Positions 40,511 to 55,365 are shown, counted from the first letter of the stretch. The stretch is 64,000 nt of DNA from Casuarina equisetifolia (GCA_028551475.1 CM052359.1:17609583-17673582), one strand, 5' to 3'. The notes: generated by a model from the sequence alone, not told the origin. A program made the numbers and translations.

Positions 40511-43500
40511 CTCCCCTTCAAGCCGGAGATTTAAATAAGTCAAATACTTTAAGCTTAGGCAGAAGATGCCAATGCAAAGAGCTTTAGTAAATAGGTTTGC
40601 AAGTTATTCTTTGGTGGAGATATGAGAAGTTGAGATGGTCCCTTTCTATAACTTTTCTCTCACATAATGAAAATCAACTTCTATATGCTAGTTTCTTTAA
40701 TAGAAGCTTGGTTTGTCGCAATTTTTTCTGTTGCTTCATTATCACAAAATAGTAAGGGATGAGTATTGAAAATGAAAACCAAAGTCACTAAGTAGCCCCA
40801 TTATCCATACTATCTCGCGAGTGGTAACTTGCATGGTATAATATTCAATTTCTACAAGTGATAGAGAGATTGTTGGTTGCTTCTTTGAATGCCAGGATAT
40901 TAAGGAATTTCCTAGCATTATACAAAAATCTGTGGTTGATCGTCATGTCATAGGACAAGTTTTGTAATCTAAGTCATAATAAGCTTTGAGCTCTAATTTG
41001 GATGTTGAAGGGAATATAAGTCTAAGGCCTAGACAACTTTTAAGATACCAAATGACTTTCATGGTTGCCTATGTGTGATTGTTTTAATACATGCATAAAT
41101 TGATTAAATAACTAGATTGGAAAAGTAATGTCAGGCTTAGTAAGTGTTAGATAAATCAGTGTACCAACTAGACATTGATATGTCAAAGGCTTTTCAAGTG
41201 GTGGATCATGAGTTTTTTCACTATAGCTAGCATTATACTTAATGCTTGTAAACTTCTTATTTTGTTTCATAGGAATTATTGAAGGTTTGAAGCTTGCTAG
41301 CCATGCCTTAAGTATAAGCTCCAAGGTATATTTCTGTTGACTTAAAGAAATGCCATGTGTGGAGCAAGTAATCTTAATGCTAAGAAAGAACTTTGACTGT
41401 CTAAGATCTTTCATAGAAAATGTGGAGTTCAAGTAGTTCTTTAAATCAGATATGGCTGCTTGACTGTTCCTTATAACCAAAATATCATCAACATAAATGA
41501 GTAAGGCAATGATAGAACTTCCTAAGATTTGGTGAAGAGAAAATAATCATGTTAGGACTGTTGAAAATCATAGGCAAGTGGGGCTATAGTAAATTTTTCA
41601 TTCCACTAGCAAGATGCTTACTTAAGGCCATATAAGGATTTGTGGAATTGACATATAAGTCTCTCCCTCTAATTAAGAAATCTGAGAGGAAATGCCATAT
41701 AAACCTCCAGAGAGAGATCATCATGAAAAAATGCATTCTAAATATCCATCTAAAATAAAGGCCAATGATGCATAGCAACAATGTTAATAAATAACCAAAT
41801 AATGACATACTTAGTAGTGGGTGAGAAAGTGGATTGATAGTTAAAACCTTCACATTGACAATAGCCTTTTGTGACCAAGCAAGCCTTGTAGCACTCAACA
41901 AAATCATTTGCATGGTATTTGACCTGTAGACCCACTTGCAATCAATTAGACATCAACTAGGGGATAATGGAACCATACCTCAAGTGTGATTAGCCTTAAG
42001 GGTAGCAAGTTCACTATCCATGGCAATGACCTAGTTAAGGTCCTAAATAGTCTCATGGAAATAATAAGGTTTAGCGATGATAGGAATGGAGGCAATGAAA
42101 TGTTGGTAATGGGGATATCATTGAGCTATAGAGATGTAATTAGAGATGGGGTAAAGAGAAATGCAAGAGGAAAAAGATAAGGTGGGACAAAGATAGTCAT
42201 TATTCTACATAGGGGGTTTAGTGGGACAGTTAGAATGGTGAACAATGGGCGGTGATGGTAGGGATCCAAGTTAAGAGGCTGTGTAGAAAGCTCAGTGATG
42301 GGAGGCAAAATGACATCTAGTATTGGGACTGGTGGATAAGGAGATGGAGTAGGAGGATTAGGACTAATGGGGAGACGGTAAGGGAAAATAAACTCATCAA
42401 CTAGTAATGAAGATGGAGATTAGGTTTTTACAGGCAATATGATGGGTGTTGAAGGGACAATTGAGCGTTTAGGGGATGAAGGGGAAACTTGCAAGGCAAA
42501 GAAAAAACATCTTTTTGAAAAATGACATTATGATTGACAAAAAAGTTTTTCAATAGTAAGGTCAAAAAGCTTGTAACCCTTCTAATATGAAGGGTACCTT
42601 ATAAAGACACAGAACATGGCTCAAAGGCTAAATTTATCATGGACATCTAGAATGGTGATGTAATACTAACAACCAAAAACACATAAATGGTCAAGTAAAG
42701 GAGGGGTACCAAATAAACACTTGTAGGGCATGATGCCACCAAAGGAAGAGGAAGGAAGATGATTAATAAGATAAGTATCAATTACAATGCACTCACCCCA
42801 AAAATGAGGTGGGAGGTGAGCCTAAAAGAGTAAGGCATGGGCAACGTCCGAGAGGCGATAGTGCTTGCATTTAACCATTTCATTCTATTGAGGGGTATGA
42901 ATGTAAGAGCTCTTATGGATGATATCACGGGAACGAAGGAAAGAAAAGCACTCAAAAGAAAAAAAAATTAGTGCCATTGTCAAAGCAAATGTGCTTGATG
43001 GTGGCATTAAACTAAGTATAAATCATAAAGAGGAAATATTGATTTTTTAAGAAAACTTGGTTTTTATAATGTAGTAAAGAAGTCTAAGTCGCACGAGAAA
43101 AATTATCAACAATGGTTAAAAAATAATAGACGACATTATGGGTAGGATGGCAATGGGGACCCCAAACATCCATGTGGACAAGGTCAAAAATATATATGGT
43201 GGCAAAGGTACTGGAAGGAAAAGGATTACATGTTTGTTTCATAAAGAGACAAACATTGAAAGTAAATATTCATGTGCAAAATAATTGGGGCAAGATATAG
43301 TTTTTTCATGTGCAAAATAAGATTTTAAGGAAGAGTAGCCAAGCCATTGATGTCAAAGTAAATATTCATTATTTAAAATGGAATTGCAAGCAAGGGTTTG
43401 CTTAGAATTAAAATGAAAGTTCAAAACTGAACACAAAGACTCAAAAAAAATAGAATGAAAATGTTTTGGGATAACAAACCAAAGAAAATAAAGTCCTCCA

Positions 43501-43640
43501 TTAGCCTTGTTGAGCCTAATTAGTTCCCTAGTCATATAGTCCTAGAAAACATAAAAATTATCAAATAATAAAGCCACTGTTGTTATCACAGCTCAATTTA
43601 TGAGTAGATAAGCGATTGTGATGAAAATAAGGAGCATATA

Positions 43641-45301
43641 TGTTGGAATATATTTTAATGATATTAGAATATATTAGAAGTTTGATGATGAGAAAATGAG
43701 AATTATATTAAATGTGAATATTGTGTAGGAAAAATGAGAAAACTCAAAATGAATGATGGGTGATCCAATCTATTGCATGACCCAGACTTACGAGCCCGCG
43801 AACCAAAAGTCCAGTATGCGAGCCTAGTTTGCAACACAGTGCATGAGCTAATGAGCTTGTTTGTAAGACTAAACTTGAATGAGTTACTATTAGATGTGAC
43901 CTACATAACCTAGATCATGACCCATAATGCATTGTGACCACAACCCAATGACCTGTGAACTAGCGTGACCTGACTGCTTAGTGCACGACTTATAAAGCTA
44001 ACGCGACCTATTTGACACCCAATTATAGTACAACTCACTGCTTAAAATTAACTGATAGTAATTGCTTCAATGATAACAAAAATTGACTCATTCAAAAGCT
44101 ATTAGAAAGGATAAGAAATTTGTGAAAAAAAAAAATTAGTGACCCATGCGTAGAGAGGATCAAATTAAAGATATTAAAGTGTTCTTTACAACCTATGACC
44201 GAATTGATTGAAAAAGTAATTGAAAGTAGATTATAGTGTTTCTAAAGCCAAAATCATAGGGGTTTGTCAATCAAGAAGTTGATTCTTTGATCTATGAAGT
44301 ACCTATGAAGATTTCAAGAGTAAAGAGGATTGAGGAAGATTTAAGTGAAACCCATAAATCAGACCCATAAGTTTTTTTGCCTTTGCAAAGCTCTAAATGA
44401 TTAATTAAAAATTTGAACAAAATGGTAGCATTTTAGAGCATGATTTTGACCAAGATTGAGATAAAAAGCAAGTCCTATCTTCCTTCTCTCACATGAGCAC
44501 AAAATTAGGTAAAGGATGAGGAAAGATAGTGCCCTAACAAGAAAAGATGTGATACGCTTCAAAGAGGTCAAAACAACTCTTTAGAAATGAAAGGTTAGTC
44601 CATTTGATGCTATTTAAAAACCAAATGCTTACTGGTACTCGGTGGATGAAAATCATAAAAAGCTTAGCTTTATTCAAGAAACTTTCATTCTTCACTTAAG
44701 ATCATCCTACTTATGATTTGAATCTTCATTGGGTGACTATATTTTAAGTTTACTTCTACTCTTATTTGTTTGTTAGAAAATCACTTTGTGCTTTAATATA
44801 AATTGTTATTAAGTTGATTTTCTACAAGTGAACAGTGCTAAGGCTTAAACAAAATTTAAGGCTTTTATCTAAATCATTTTGTAATAGCTTTATAACATTT
44901 GTTAGAGGCTTTTGAACTAAATATTGTATATCTTGTAAAAGCCTAGTTTCAAATTTGCAACATTTGAGAGAGAACTTGTAACCAAGATTAAGAGATTGGC
45001 TATCCCTTGTAACTAGGTTTGAGAGATTGGTTATCCCTTGTAAGGGGTTAGATATTCTTTGTAATCAATTGTTGAATTAATTGAAAGAGTGACTCACGTG
45101 GGTTGCTAGAGTGGGGTGGAGTAGGTGTTGAGGTGGCTTAGGCCGAACCACCTACCAAAAATCATTGTCTTTGTATTGTGTGAATGCTTTACTTGCTGCC
45201 ATATAATTATTAATTGCTTTACTTAGTTAAAACGAAAAATACAAAAGAATTCTTAAGAAACCTAATTCATCCCCCTCTTAGGTTGTTATTAGGATCCAAC
45301 A
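43641..45301 (+). repeat. 5' LTR of the nested SIRE-like element at 43.6 kb
   Basis: It is 1661 bp, begins TGTTGGAATAT and ends ATCCAACA, and is followed by the primer site at 45304-45314. It pairs with about 50262-53556 once the inserted solo LTR is set aside. Confidence 0.88.
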
Positions 45302-48300
45302 AGTGGTATCAAAGTTAGTTTATCTTTGATCTAATTAGATTTAGTTAGATATTAGTGAGATTTACATAACAACCATAATGACCCCCCATATTTAATGGTA
45401 CAAACTATAACCATTGGAAGAATATAATGAAAATGTACATAATGGGACAAGATTTAGAATCTTGGAAAATCATAAACAAAATAATAGAAATACCTAAAGA
45501 ATCACCTTTACGTTGGTCAAATGAAGTCTTTCAAGAAATGGATAAAAATGGTAAAACTATGACTATGTCGTATTATTCCTTAACTACATCTGAATACTTG
45601 TAAGATTGCAAAAGAAATTTGGGATAAAATAAAAGTCTTGCATGAAGGAACTAAAAAGGTTAAAGACTTTAAAATTGACATGTTGGTTCATAACTATGAA
45701 TTGTTTATGATAAAATTAGGTGAAAGTATTTATGATATGTTTACTAGATTTTTTGATATTGCTACTAAACTAACATTGCTAGGAAAACACTATCCAAATA
45801 AGAAATTAGTTAAAAGGATCTTAGCACGTTTGGATGAAAGACGGGATGTTAAAAGAATTGCCATAGAAAAAGCTAATAATCTAAATAAAATGAAGTTAGA
45901 TGAATTGCTAGGATCTCTACTAAAGTATGAGCTTTAAATAAATAGGATAATTAAGGAGAATGAGGAATCTAGGAAAGTAGATAAAAATATTACTTTCAAG
46001 ATTGCTATGAATGATAATGATAATTTTGATTTTAATGATGATGTTGCTTTGCTTGCTTGAAAAATAAGGAATTTTTACAAAGCAAAAGGTAAGAATATAA
46101 CTAGGGCTATTAATGATCTTTACTTTGAATGTAAGAAACTAGGTTATATGAAAGCAAGTTACCTAACTTTAAAGACAAAAAAGGACAAAAAGTTTAAAAA
46201 GAAGGCATTGGTGGCTACATAGGATGATGACTCATCTTCAGATGAAGAAGTAGAAGAAACAGCAAACGTATGCTTCATGGGAGTAGAACGGTTTGTTGAA
46301 AAGAGTGAATTAATGCCAATTTGGGATGAAGACAACTCATCTTCTAATGAAGAAGAGGATGAAACAAACTTTCATGCATTATAGGAATGGAAAGCTATGA
46401 TGATTATGAGGTAAATATATGTAACAAGTGTGAAGATTGTGCTTTATTTAATGAGTTCAATGATATGTTCAATGAAGTGGTTGATAGATTGCATGAGTTA
46501 GAATATGAAAATAAAGTATTAAAAGAAAAATATGATAAAGAAAATCTATCTAGCATGCAATCTAAAAAGAATGAACTTGAATGCAAACTAAAGAAATCAA
46601 GTTTGGTTGTAGAAGAATATGAGAAAATGAAGAAACAATATAAGTTAGTTATAAGTGAAAATTCAAGCATGAAACTTAATATCAAAGAGCTAAAAGAAAT
46701 AATCTTATCTCTTAAAACACATTTGATTTGGATGAAGAGCATGAGCACATGAAAAATGAAATTGATTCTTTAACTAGAGAGTTGTCCAATGTTGAATGCA
46801 AAAATGAAAAGCATGAGCACATGAAAAGAAAAGAGTTTGAAAACAAACTAGATAGTTCAACATGTTTACTGAACAAGTTTGTTAATGGTAGTGTCATGCT
46901 TGAAAAGATATTACAATCATAACAAGGCATGTGTAACAAGGTTGGTATGGGTTATAGATTAAATGAGAATGCAAAATCTTTCACTAAATTCTTTGAAAAG
47001 AAAAACTAAATGACTACATCGTATGATAAATGCACATATTATAAATATGTTGGTCATTCCATTAATAAATGTCCATTAAAGGCTAGTAGAAGCTTTAAGA
47101 TTAAAAGCATATGGGTGCGAAAAGGCACAGTGATCTAACATTAATGGACCCAAGGAAAAAAGAGTACCATACATGCAATATCCTTTATTTGTTTTTGCAG
47201 GACATGAAAATAGAGACAACAATCAATATGGAAACATTGTGATGAGTAAAGGTCCATGGCATATTGCCAAAACAATATAAGTATGTTTTCATATTGTTGT
47301 GAAACATAAGGTAGTAAGTGTGGTAAGAAATAATAATCATAAACTTGTGAATAATCATAATTATGCTTGCTAAATATCATGCATTCTTGCTGGATACATA
47401 TCTTTTGGTTAACTTTTCTTAATAAAAAGATTTTATTTTCTAAATCTAAAATGATTAACTTTCCTTGATGACTTATAAAATTGAAATGTGCATGATAGAG
47501 AAAAGGAGATTAATGCATATGATATGAGTAGTATCTCATTTCTTGAAAGCTTAAATGATTGCATAATTTAAAAGGGCGTCCTACAAATCTTTATAATTTT
47601 TACTCCTGCTGAAATGATTATAAATCTTGTTAGCAATAGTGTTCAAGTGCATATTTTTTATGAGATTGTGGGCAAAGAAAGTTTCCCCAATTTTGTCTCT
47701 TACCAAAAGTGAATGTTTCACAAAACTTTGGCTCAATGAATAAAGAAATTAACTAGTTAGGTATATTTTCACTATGGAAAATTGTTTGGAATATTTACAG
47801 AACTATTATTTAATGTGATACATTGTTGAAACAAATTATTGTGGTAAATTACTACCCATTCATTGCATATACAATCTTACAATGCAACATTATGAAATGA
47901 GAAGTTTACTACAAAACATATATTCAAATGTCATATAAATGATAACTTAATTTCATCAAACTTGAGTACTTTGCTGCTCTTTATATATTATGCATTCAAG
48001 TTACAATGAAATTGAAGGAAAGTAAAGGAAGCAAAGGCTCATTGAACATTCCATGTATTTAGTATATTTTTCTATCTTACTCTTACATTGATAATACTTT
48101 CAAAAGAGAAATAAGAATATTTACATCTTGAAAATGATTTTAGGATGTTTATGACATTATGCTTAATGCTAAAATGTATTTGCTATTGCAAATAGAAAGA
48201 ATACAAAAACTATACAGCATGATTATGTAAGCATGTTTTTACTAGATGTTTTTAAAAGGTTTCAACTTTGTTGAATGATGGGATATATATGAATACATTG

Positions 48301-50261
48301 TTGAATTAGACATTAGGATGAAGGTTGAATATACATGAGTTGTGTTTGCTATTGCAAATAATGAAAATGTAAAACCTTTATGCAGTAAAATACAAAGATA
48401 TGCAAAGTTTTAGTTTGCTAGTGATTAAAGAGTGAATACAAAAAAAAAAATTCAGTATGATGTATATGTATTGAAATTGTGTGCTACACTCATTGTGACT
48501 ATATAAGGGAGAAACTATAGCCCCTTGAATATTATGTTTGACCCATCTAAGTGCAGTAAAGGAGATGAAGTTCTCCACCATGAAAATGCATTTTAAATCT
48601 TCTTAAATCTATCTCTTATGATGATTGTTGACTAAATGAATACATATGAAAATATAATTGGATAATAATGTGAGGATATGATTGCTAGAATATACATTTA
48701 CAATATTATCTTTGTTTGCTTAAATACACCAACATATTGTGTATTACTTGCTTATTACTATTTAATACTAGTTGGCATCAGTTAAGGAGGAGCCTTAAAC
48801 ACTTTAGTTTTGGGATGTCGTTGTTGGGCATGGTGCAAGGAGAACTTAAGCCAACAAGTGGAATAGACTCATTACAGAATATGTTAGTTTCATGTTTTTC
48901 CAAGAAGCAACAAAGTGTTGCTATTTCTATAATTGAAACTCAATATATTGCCATGGGTAGTTGTTGTGCACAAGTTCTTTGGATAAAAAATCAACTTGCC
49001 AATTTTAATTCCTTTAAAAGTTTTATTCCCTTAAAATGTGGTAACACAAGTGCTATTAAACTAAAAAAAAAAGATCTTAGACACCATTTCATAAAGGATC
49101 ATGCCTTTAAGGGGATTGTCATTATAAAATATGTCAATGCCTTTCACCAAATTGCTAACATCATTACCAAACCTCTTGATAAAGAAAGATTTTGTTATCT
49201 TCAAAGAGAATTATGAATGTGTAATGTAAATGATTTATAGGTTTAGGTTTTACAAAATCTACATCACTACATGAATGTATTAACATATATGTGTTTTTCA
49301 TCAATCTTATGATTGGAGTAGCCTTCATTGTCAATCAACATTCCCTACAAGAAAATGCCATTTTTAGTTTGAGGGGGAGTTTATCTTGGTATTCCACTGC
49401 AAAATTCAAACTCCAACAATGGTACATGTTGCTTCTTAGAAGGAGTATCATATTTGGTATGATCTTTCCATCTTTATTGTTGCTATTGCCCTGACATATG
49501 CACTGTAAGATCTATACCTATTTCTCTTTCTTGCTGTAATCTAAATTTTGTTTTTCTGGAACTCAATTCTGTTGTGATTTCTGCTGATATGATGTTGTTG
49601 AAATATGATTTTGTTGCTATGTACACCTTTGTTATCATATATTTTGTTGCAAATCTATACATATGTATTGTTGGTTCATACAAGATGAATATGAAGGAGA
49701 ACATGATATGTGTTAAGATAATGTGTTGCCTTTATGGTTATATAAGGTAGATATTATCATGCAAACAAGGTAATTCCTCTAATTGCAAACAAGAAACAAC
49801 AACTCTCTCCATGTTTAAATGTTTTTTAATTCATTTATTATGATGACCATTGTTTCTATGTCATGTATATGACCCTACCTCCTTTGTTTTATGGCTAGTT
49901 GGACTAACTTGCAAGGAAACTACCTTTAAGGGGGAGCTATGAGCCTTTGTGAAATGTTGAAATAACACCATGTTGTATTTTTGTGGTCCATAGTTTACTG
50001 ATTTGGTGTTGATAAAACAAAAAGGGAGAGAAATATATGTTATGATGCTATGTTGATGATATATATTTGATGTATTTTTGACTTGTTATAGGGGACGAAA
50101 TATATGACTTGTTATAGGAGAATATATTTCTTATTTGTTATATTGATGTGCTTTAACCTTGACATATTTTATGCATCAATATATGCTTGAAGGTAGTGTT
50201 TTGAAAGTATTCATGCCTATTTCGTAAATTTGAAAATTAGAAGGCTGAAACCTACTTGCAT

Positions 50262-53200
50262 TGCATCAAAAATTTTAATGATATTTTAATGATATTAAAA
50301 TATATTAACATTTTAATGATGAGAAAAAGAGAATTATATTAATATGTGAATATTGTGTTGGAAAAATCAGAAAACCCAAAATGAATGATGGGTGACCCAA
50401 TCTATTACATGACCTAGACTTGTGAGCCCATGAACCGGAAGTCTAGTACATAAGCCTAATCCGCAATGTAGTGTGCGACCTAGTGAGCTTGTTTGTGAGA
50501 CCAAACCCGAAACAACTACTATTAGATGCGACCTACACAACCTAGATCACTACCCATAATGCATTGTGACTTACGACCCAATGACCTATGAACTAGCACA
50601 ACCTGACTGCTTAATGCGCAACTTACAAAGCTAATGTGACCTGTTTGGCACCCAATTGCATTACAATTTGCTACTTAAAATTGGCTGTCGATGACTACTT
50701 TGATGATAGAAAAAATTGACTCATTTAAAACCTATCAAAAAGGAGAAGAAATTTGTGAAGAAAAATTAGTAACCTGTTGCTTAGAGAGGATCAAATTGAA
50801 GAGATTAAGGTGTTCTTCACAACCTATTACCTAATTGATTGAAAGAGCAATTGGAAATATATTAGAGTGTTTCGAAAGCCAAAATTATGGGGGTTTGTCA
50901 ATCAAAAAGTTGATTATTTAATCAATGAAGTACCTATGAAGATTTACTTCAAGATTGAAAAGGATTAGGGAAGATTCAAGTGAAACCAAGAAACCCAACC
51001 CATGACCCGTTTTGCCTCCACAAAGCTCTAAATGATTAACTTAAAATCTAGACAAAACAATAGCATTTTGGAGCATAATTTTGAATAAGATTGAGACAAA
51101 ATGCAAGTCCCATATTCTTTTTCTCATATGAGTACAAAATCAAGCAAAGAATGAGAAAAGATAGAGCTCTAATGGGAAGAAGATGTGATATGCTCAAGAG
51201 ATGTTAGAGTAGCTCTTTTGAAGTGAAAGTTTAGTCCATTTGATACTATTTAAGAGTAGAATGCTGACTAGTATTTGGTGGATGAAAATCACAAAAAAAT
51301 TAGCTTCATTTAAGAAAATCTCATCCTTTACTCAAAATCATCTAGCTTACAATTTGAATTTTCATTAGGTGATTATATTTTGAGTTCACTTTTACTCTTA
51401 TTTACTTGTTAGAAAATCACTTTGTGCTTCAGTATAAATTGTTATTGAGTTGATTTTCTACAAATGAAAATTACTAGGGCATGAACAAAATTTGGGACTT
51501 TTGTCCAAATCATTATGTAATAGCTTTGTAGCATTTGTTAGAGGCTTTTAAATTGAATATTGTATATTTTGTAGAAGCCTAATTTCAAATTTGTAACATT
51601 TGGGAGAGAACTTGTAACCATGATTAAAGGATTAGTTATCCCTTATAATTGGGTTTGAGGGATTGGTTATCCCTGTTGGGTTTTATGGCTTAACAAGAAG
51701 GGGGGGTTGAATTGTTAATGTACCGAAAATATACTTTTGTATAATATAAAAAAAATCAATCAATTAATTTAAAATTTTATATGATAATAAGAAGTCAAAC
51801 AAACAGAATTGTTTAAGTAAGTGAAGAGTAAGAGAATCAACACCCAATTTACCACGGTAGTTTGGCACTTTATCTTAGAGTCCTACATCCACCATTTTCT
51901 CCTTCATTCCAACCGATTGAAGTCACCTTTACTCAACTAGATTAGGAGAATATGTTCTCCCTAATCCAAATAATTCCTTCTCAAAGGAATTCTCAAGTTT
52001 GAATACAAATTATAATCATATACAGTAGCAAATCCCCAAATAATATGTTAGGTTATGGGATATTGCTAATCAGAGGAGCTATTCAAGCATATATATCAAG
52101 ATACAGAGCTCTTGACATGAAATCCCCAATTTGAAGAAATTAAGGTTTTGGATTTTCCTCAAAATTTATGTGCAATAAATGTTTATAAGTGAAATCAGCA
52201 CATAAATAATGTTATACAAGCTATGATTGAGTATATAATTGAAAATCAAAGCAAATAATCGAATATCACCGAAACCTTGTGAGTCACCGAGAGATGAACA
52301 AACTCGAATCAAATAGTAGATGAGCTTAAGAGACTTTCTTCACAAAGAAAACGCTTCAAATAGATGTAAATCATTAAGAATAGTTCTTCACGCACACATC
52401 TCCTTTAAATAGGAAGCAGATCTAGGGCCTTTTAGGATCAAACCTAAACCATAGCCTTCTTCCTGTTAGGAATAGTAGGCTATCCATCAAATCAGCCTCA
52501 TATCAGCCTTCAAAGCCAGAATCCAACTGTTTTGACAGCCCATCTTCTTCAGAATGCTCTTGTTGAGGTTTTGACGTTTGAGAGAAGCAGAGACAGCATC
52601 ATGGATGAGTGAAGCAGCTAGTGCAGACTCAAGAGATAGAGACCTCTTATGTGTTTCTTTAAATGAGACAACATCGTGGCAAGGGTGCTTCTTTGATGGT
52701 TAAGACGACATTGTAGCAAGGAGAATTCAGCCAGGTCGGGCTGACGCAAGCTTGGGCCATCACAGTCTCAATCCAGCAACAAAGGGTCTAGTCCAGTAAT
52801 TAAAGATTCAGCAGACAAACACTGGTCCAATATCAACAGGGTCCAAAGTTTAATTATGTAAACACGGTCCAAAAATTTGATCTTTTACAAAGTTCATATT
52901 TTGGTGTATTACATATATTGACTTTGAACTAATATCAAGATAAAGTTAATGCCCTTTATGTTCCTACAATTACATTAAACCAAGTATCATATTCCTAAAA
53001 TAAAATATATTCAAATATATTATATTTCTTAAAGAAATATTCAAATAATCAATTTATTCAAATATTCAAATATTCAAATATTTGAATATATGTCATAAGA
53101 ACTTTAAGAATATGTTTTATGAAGAAGTGTAGAAACCCAGTTACTTTATAATATCATTAATTGATATTATAATTTGTATACCTTTTACTTCTTATAATTT

Positions 53201-53556
53201 TTTTTTTTGTATATATAAAAACATATTTTAAGAATTGATATTTACCTAAAAATATTTTTAGTCATAGCAAAACCCTATTTTCCAACAATCCCTTGTAAAG
53301 GGGTTGGATATCCCTTGTATTCAATTGTTGGGTTGATTGAAAGAATGACTTTAGTAGGTTGTTAAAGTGGAGTGGAGTAGGTGTCAAGGTGGCTTGGGCT
53401 GAACCACCTACCAAAAATCATTGTCTTTGTGTTGTGTAAGTGCTTTACTTATTACCATATAATTATTAATTACTTCACTTAGTTAAAATAAAAAAGACAA
53501 AATAATTCTTGAGAAATCTAATTCACCGTTCTTTTAAGTTATTATAGGATCCAAAA
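50262..53556 (+). repeat. 3' LTR of the nested SIRE-like element, split by a solo LTR
   Basis: The left part (about 50262-51673) and right part (53288-53556) align with consecutive parts of the 5' LTR. The junction GGTTATCCC / TTGTAA corresponds to an unbroken sequence near 45032 in the 5' copy. The left boundary is approximate. Confidence 0.82.
51674..53287 (-). mobile_element. Solo LTR (1614 bp) inserted in an LTR, with ATCCC target duplications
   Basis: It begins TGTTGGGTTTTATGG and ends TTTTCCAACA, flanked by ATCCC at 51669-51673 and ATCCC at 53288-53292. Read on the minus strand it ends with a stretch like TTCAACCCCCCC...CCATAAAACCCAACA, which resembles the LTR end of SIRE-like elements (compare TTCAACCCCTCTTC...CCCAACA before 9774). 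It is therefore probably a minus-strand SIRE-type solo LTR. It has no coding motifs. A non-autonomous element with its own short LTRs is possible but no internal repeat was seen. Confidence 0.75.
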
Positions 53557-55365
53557 ATATAAAATATGGCAGAAATGTAATTAGGGACTAGGCTGCTAAT
53601 GGCCAAGATGAGTAACTAGGCTACGGGTTTGGTCAAGCAAATGGATATATATGGGGGAAACACATGGATAGTATGAATTTAAAAATCATAAATGACATAC
53701 AATGTGGTCTAGCCTTGAAATTGATAATCCAATTCAAATAAAGTGAAGTCAAGAGAGGAGAAATACTTGTGAAGTCAACATTGGAGTTAGTTGGGTCCAT
53801 CTAATTAATCATGGTGACAAGTTAGGCATGTTGGTAAGGAGTTAGGGTGAGTCTAGAAGAGCCACCAAAGATGCTACCAGAAGTAAGAGAGGTTCAGCCC
53901 AATAATCCTAAGCTAGGATAAAGGGGTAAAGAAAGCCCAAAGGAATAAGGAGGCCCACCATATGAGCCTATAGCAAAAACTAATCTAGTGATGGGGGCCT
54001 AAAACCAAGGTGGGGAGAGAAGGTCGAAATGTCAGTAGTTGTGTGGTGAGCAGCAAGTCCATGCCTAGTAGAGTGTTTGTGAGAAAACCCACTGCATTGT
54101 TTGGGCTTCCAACTAGAGGGGTACCCAACCAACAAGAAGCAAGGTTTATGAATATGGTCGGACTTCTTGTAGTGGGAGCACACCTGCTGATCAGTTAGGG
54201 GCCCCAAAAAAGGGGTAGGATTAGGCTAAGCAAGCCTACCCACAGGAGGCAAGTTGGGCTTATGGGAAGGGCATGTATCTAGAATGCACGGGGAGCTCAA
54301 CCCATTCCACCTAAGTGACTAGTTAGGCCAACCAAAAGCATCATCATTGGAAGAGAAATGCAAGCCATGAAAACCAACAGCATTGTCGATGGAAGCCCTA
54401 CTGCACTAGTGAATTGCCTTCTTAAAGGGAAAGTATGTGCACTCCACTGAAGGCAGAGAATCTCGTAAGAGAATCTAGGTACGCAAATTTTGAAATTCTT
54501 TAGGGAGATCCATGAGGAATTTCTTGGGTTTTGAGATCACTCCATAGATCTTTCAATTAGATGAAGAAGTCGATCAATTCAAAGTTAGTGCAACTGTTAG
54601 CGAGGTGGAGATTAGAGATGGCCTAGTGAAGCCTGTAGCGTTGTGTGTCAAAGATCTTGTCAAACGAGTCTTGAAGAAGCTCTTAAATCTTCAACACATA
54701 TTTTGTGTAGGAGATGAGTCTCTCTAATGAGTTCTTGATAGAGTTAATGAGCCAGCTTTTTACGGCAGCATGCACCTGATCCCACTGTGCCATCTAATTG
54801 GCATCAATAGTTGAAGGAGTAAGCTCACTAGTTGGAAATCCAGTGAGGCAGATGGTGAGCACTTGATATACCCAAAGGGTGTAGTTGGATATCTTGATGA
54901 GGTGGTAGGGTACAATGTAGCCAACCTGCAGATCTGCAATCGAAAGGTAGTATAGGTTATGAATGGACGTCATGATAAGGATAACAACATTTTTAACGGT
55001 AGAATGAGGAGGAATTTTGGGTTTTTCCATGTGATTGGTGGCCATTAGTGCAGCAATGGACTGTGGTCAAAAAGTGTGATGTGGTGGCTAGGGATTGGAA
55101 GGGTAAAATTGGAAATAATAGAGGGCTTGAGGGTATTGCGGGAACTGAGAAAATTGGGTTAAGGTTATTGCGGGAAAGGAAAAAATTAGGGTGGTGGCTA
55201 AGGTTGAGAAAGGGGGAAAAACGAGACAAAAATGGGAGAATTAAAAAGAATAGGGTAGATGGGGAAAAAGAAAAAAAAGGCAGTAGAGAGGACCCTAGGC
55301 ATTTGGACAAATGGAATTAAAAAGAGGGGCAGAAGCAATTTGGACTATGCAGGTCTTGGATACCA

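Larger units (their letters stand above)
43641..53556 (+). mobile_element. Nested SIRE/Maximus-like Copia element (fossil), itself interrupted
   Basis: It is inserted in the minus-strand Copia element with the target duplication ATATA at 43636-43640 and 53557-53561. The 5' LTR is 43641-45301 (1661 bp, TGTTGG...CAACA). A primer site TGGTATCAAAG lies at 45304-45314. The 3' LTR runs from about 50262 to 53556, once the solo LTR inside it (51674-53287) is set aside. Parts seen are gag from about 45384 (NHWKNIMKMYIMG-type opening, then LLGSLLKYEL near 45910), a Lys/Glu-rich coiled-coil stretch near 46390-46920, a C-x2-Y finger near 47035, and RNase H about 48830-49216 with QQSVAIS and RHHFIKDH. A post-pol region with GGGGGAG tracts at 49373-49379 and 49930-49936 follows. 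The gag resembles that of the element at 8692-16645, so both belong to one broad lineage. It is heavily broken. Confidence 0.87.

Noticed and set aside
54794-55045. Small minus-strand host protein of 83 residues
   Set aside because: It sits just inside the 5' LTR and primer site of the minus-strand Copia element and precedes its zinc knuckle, so it is the start of gag.
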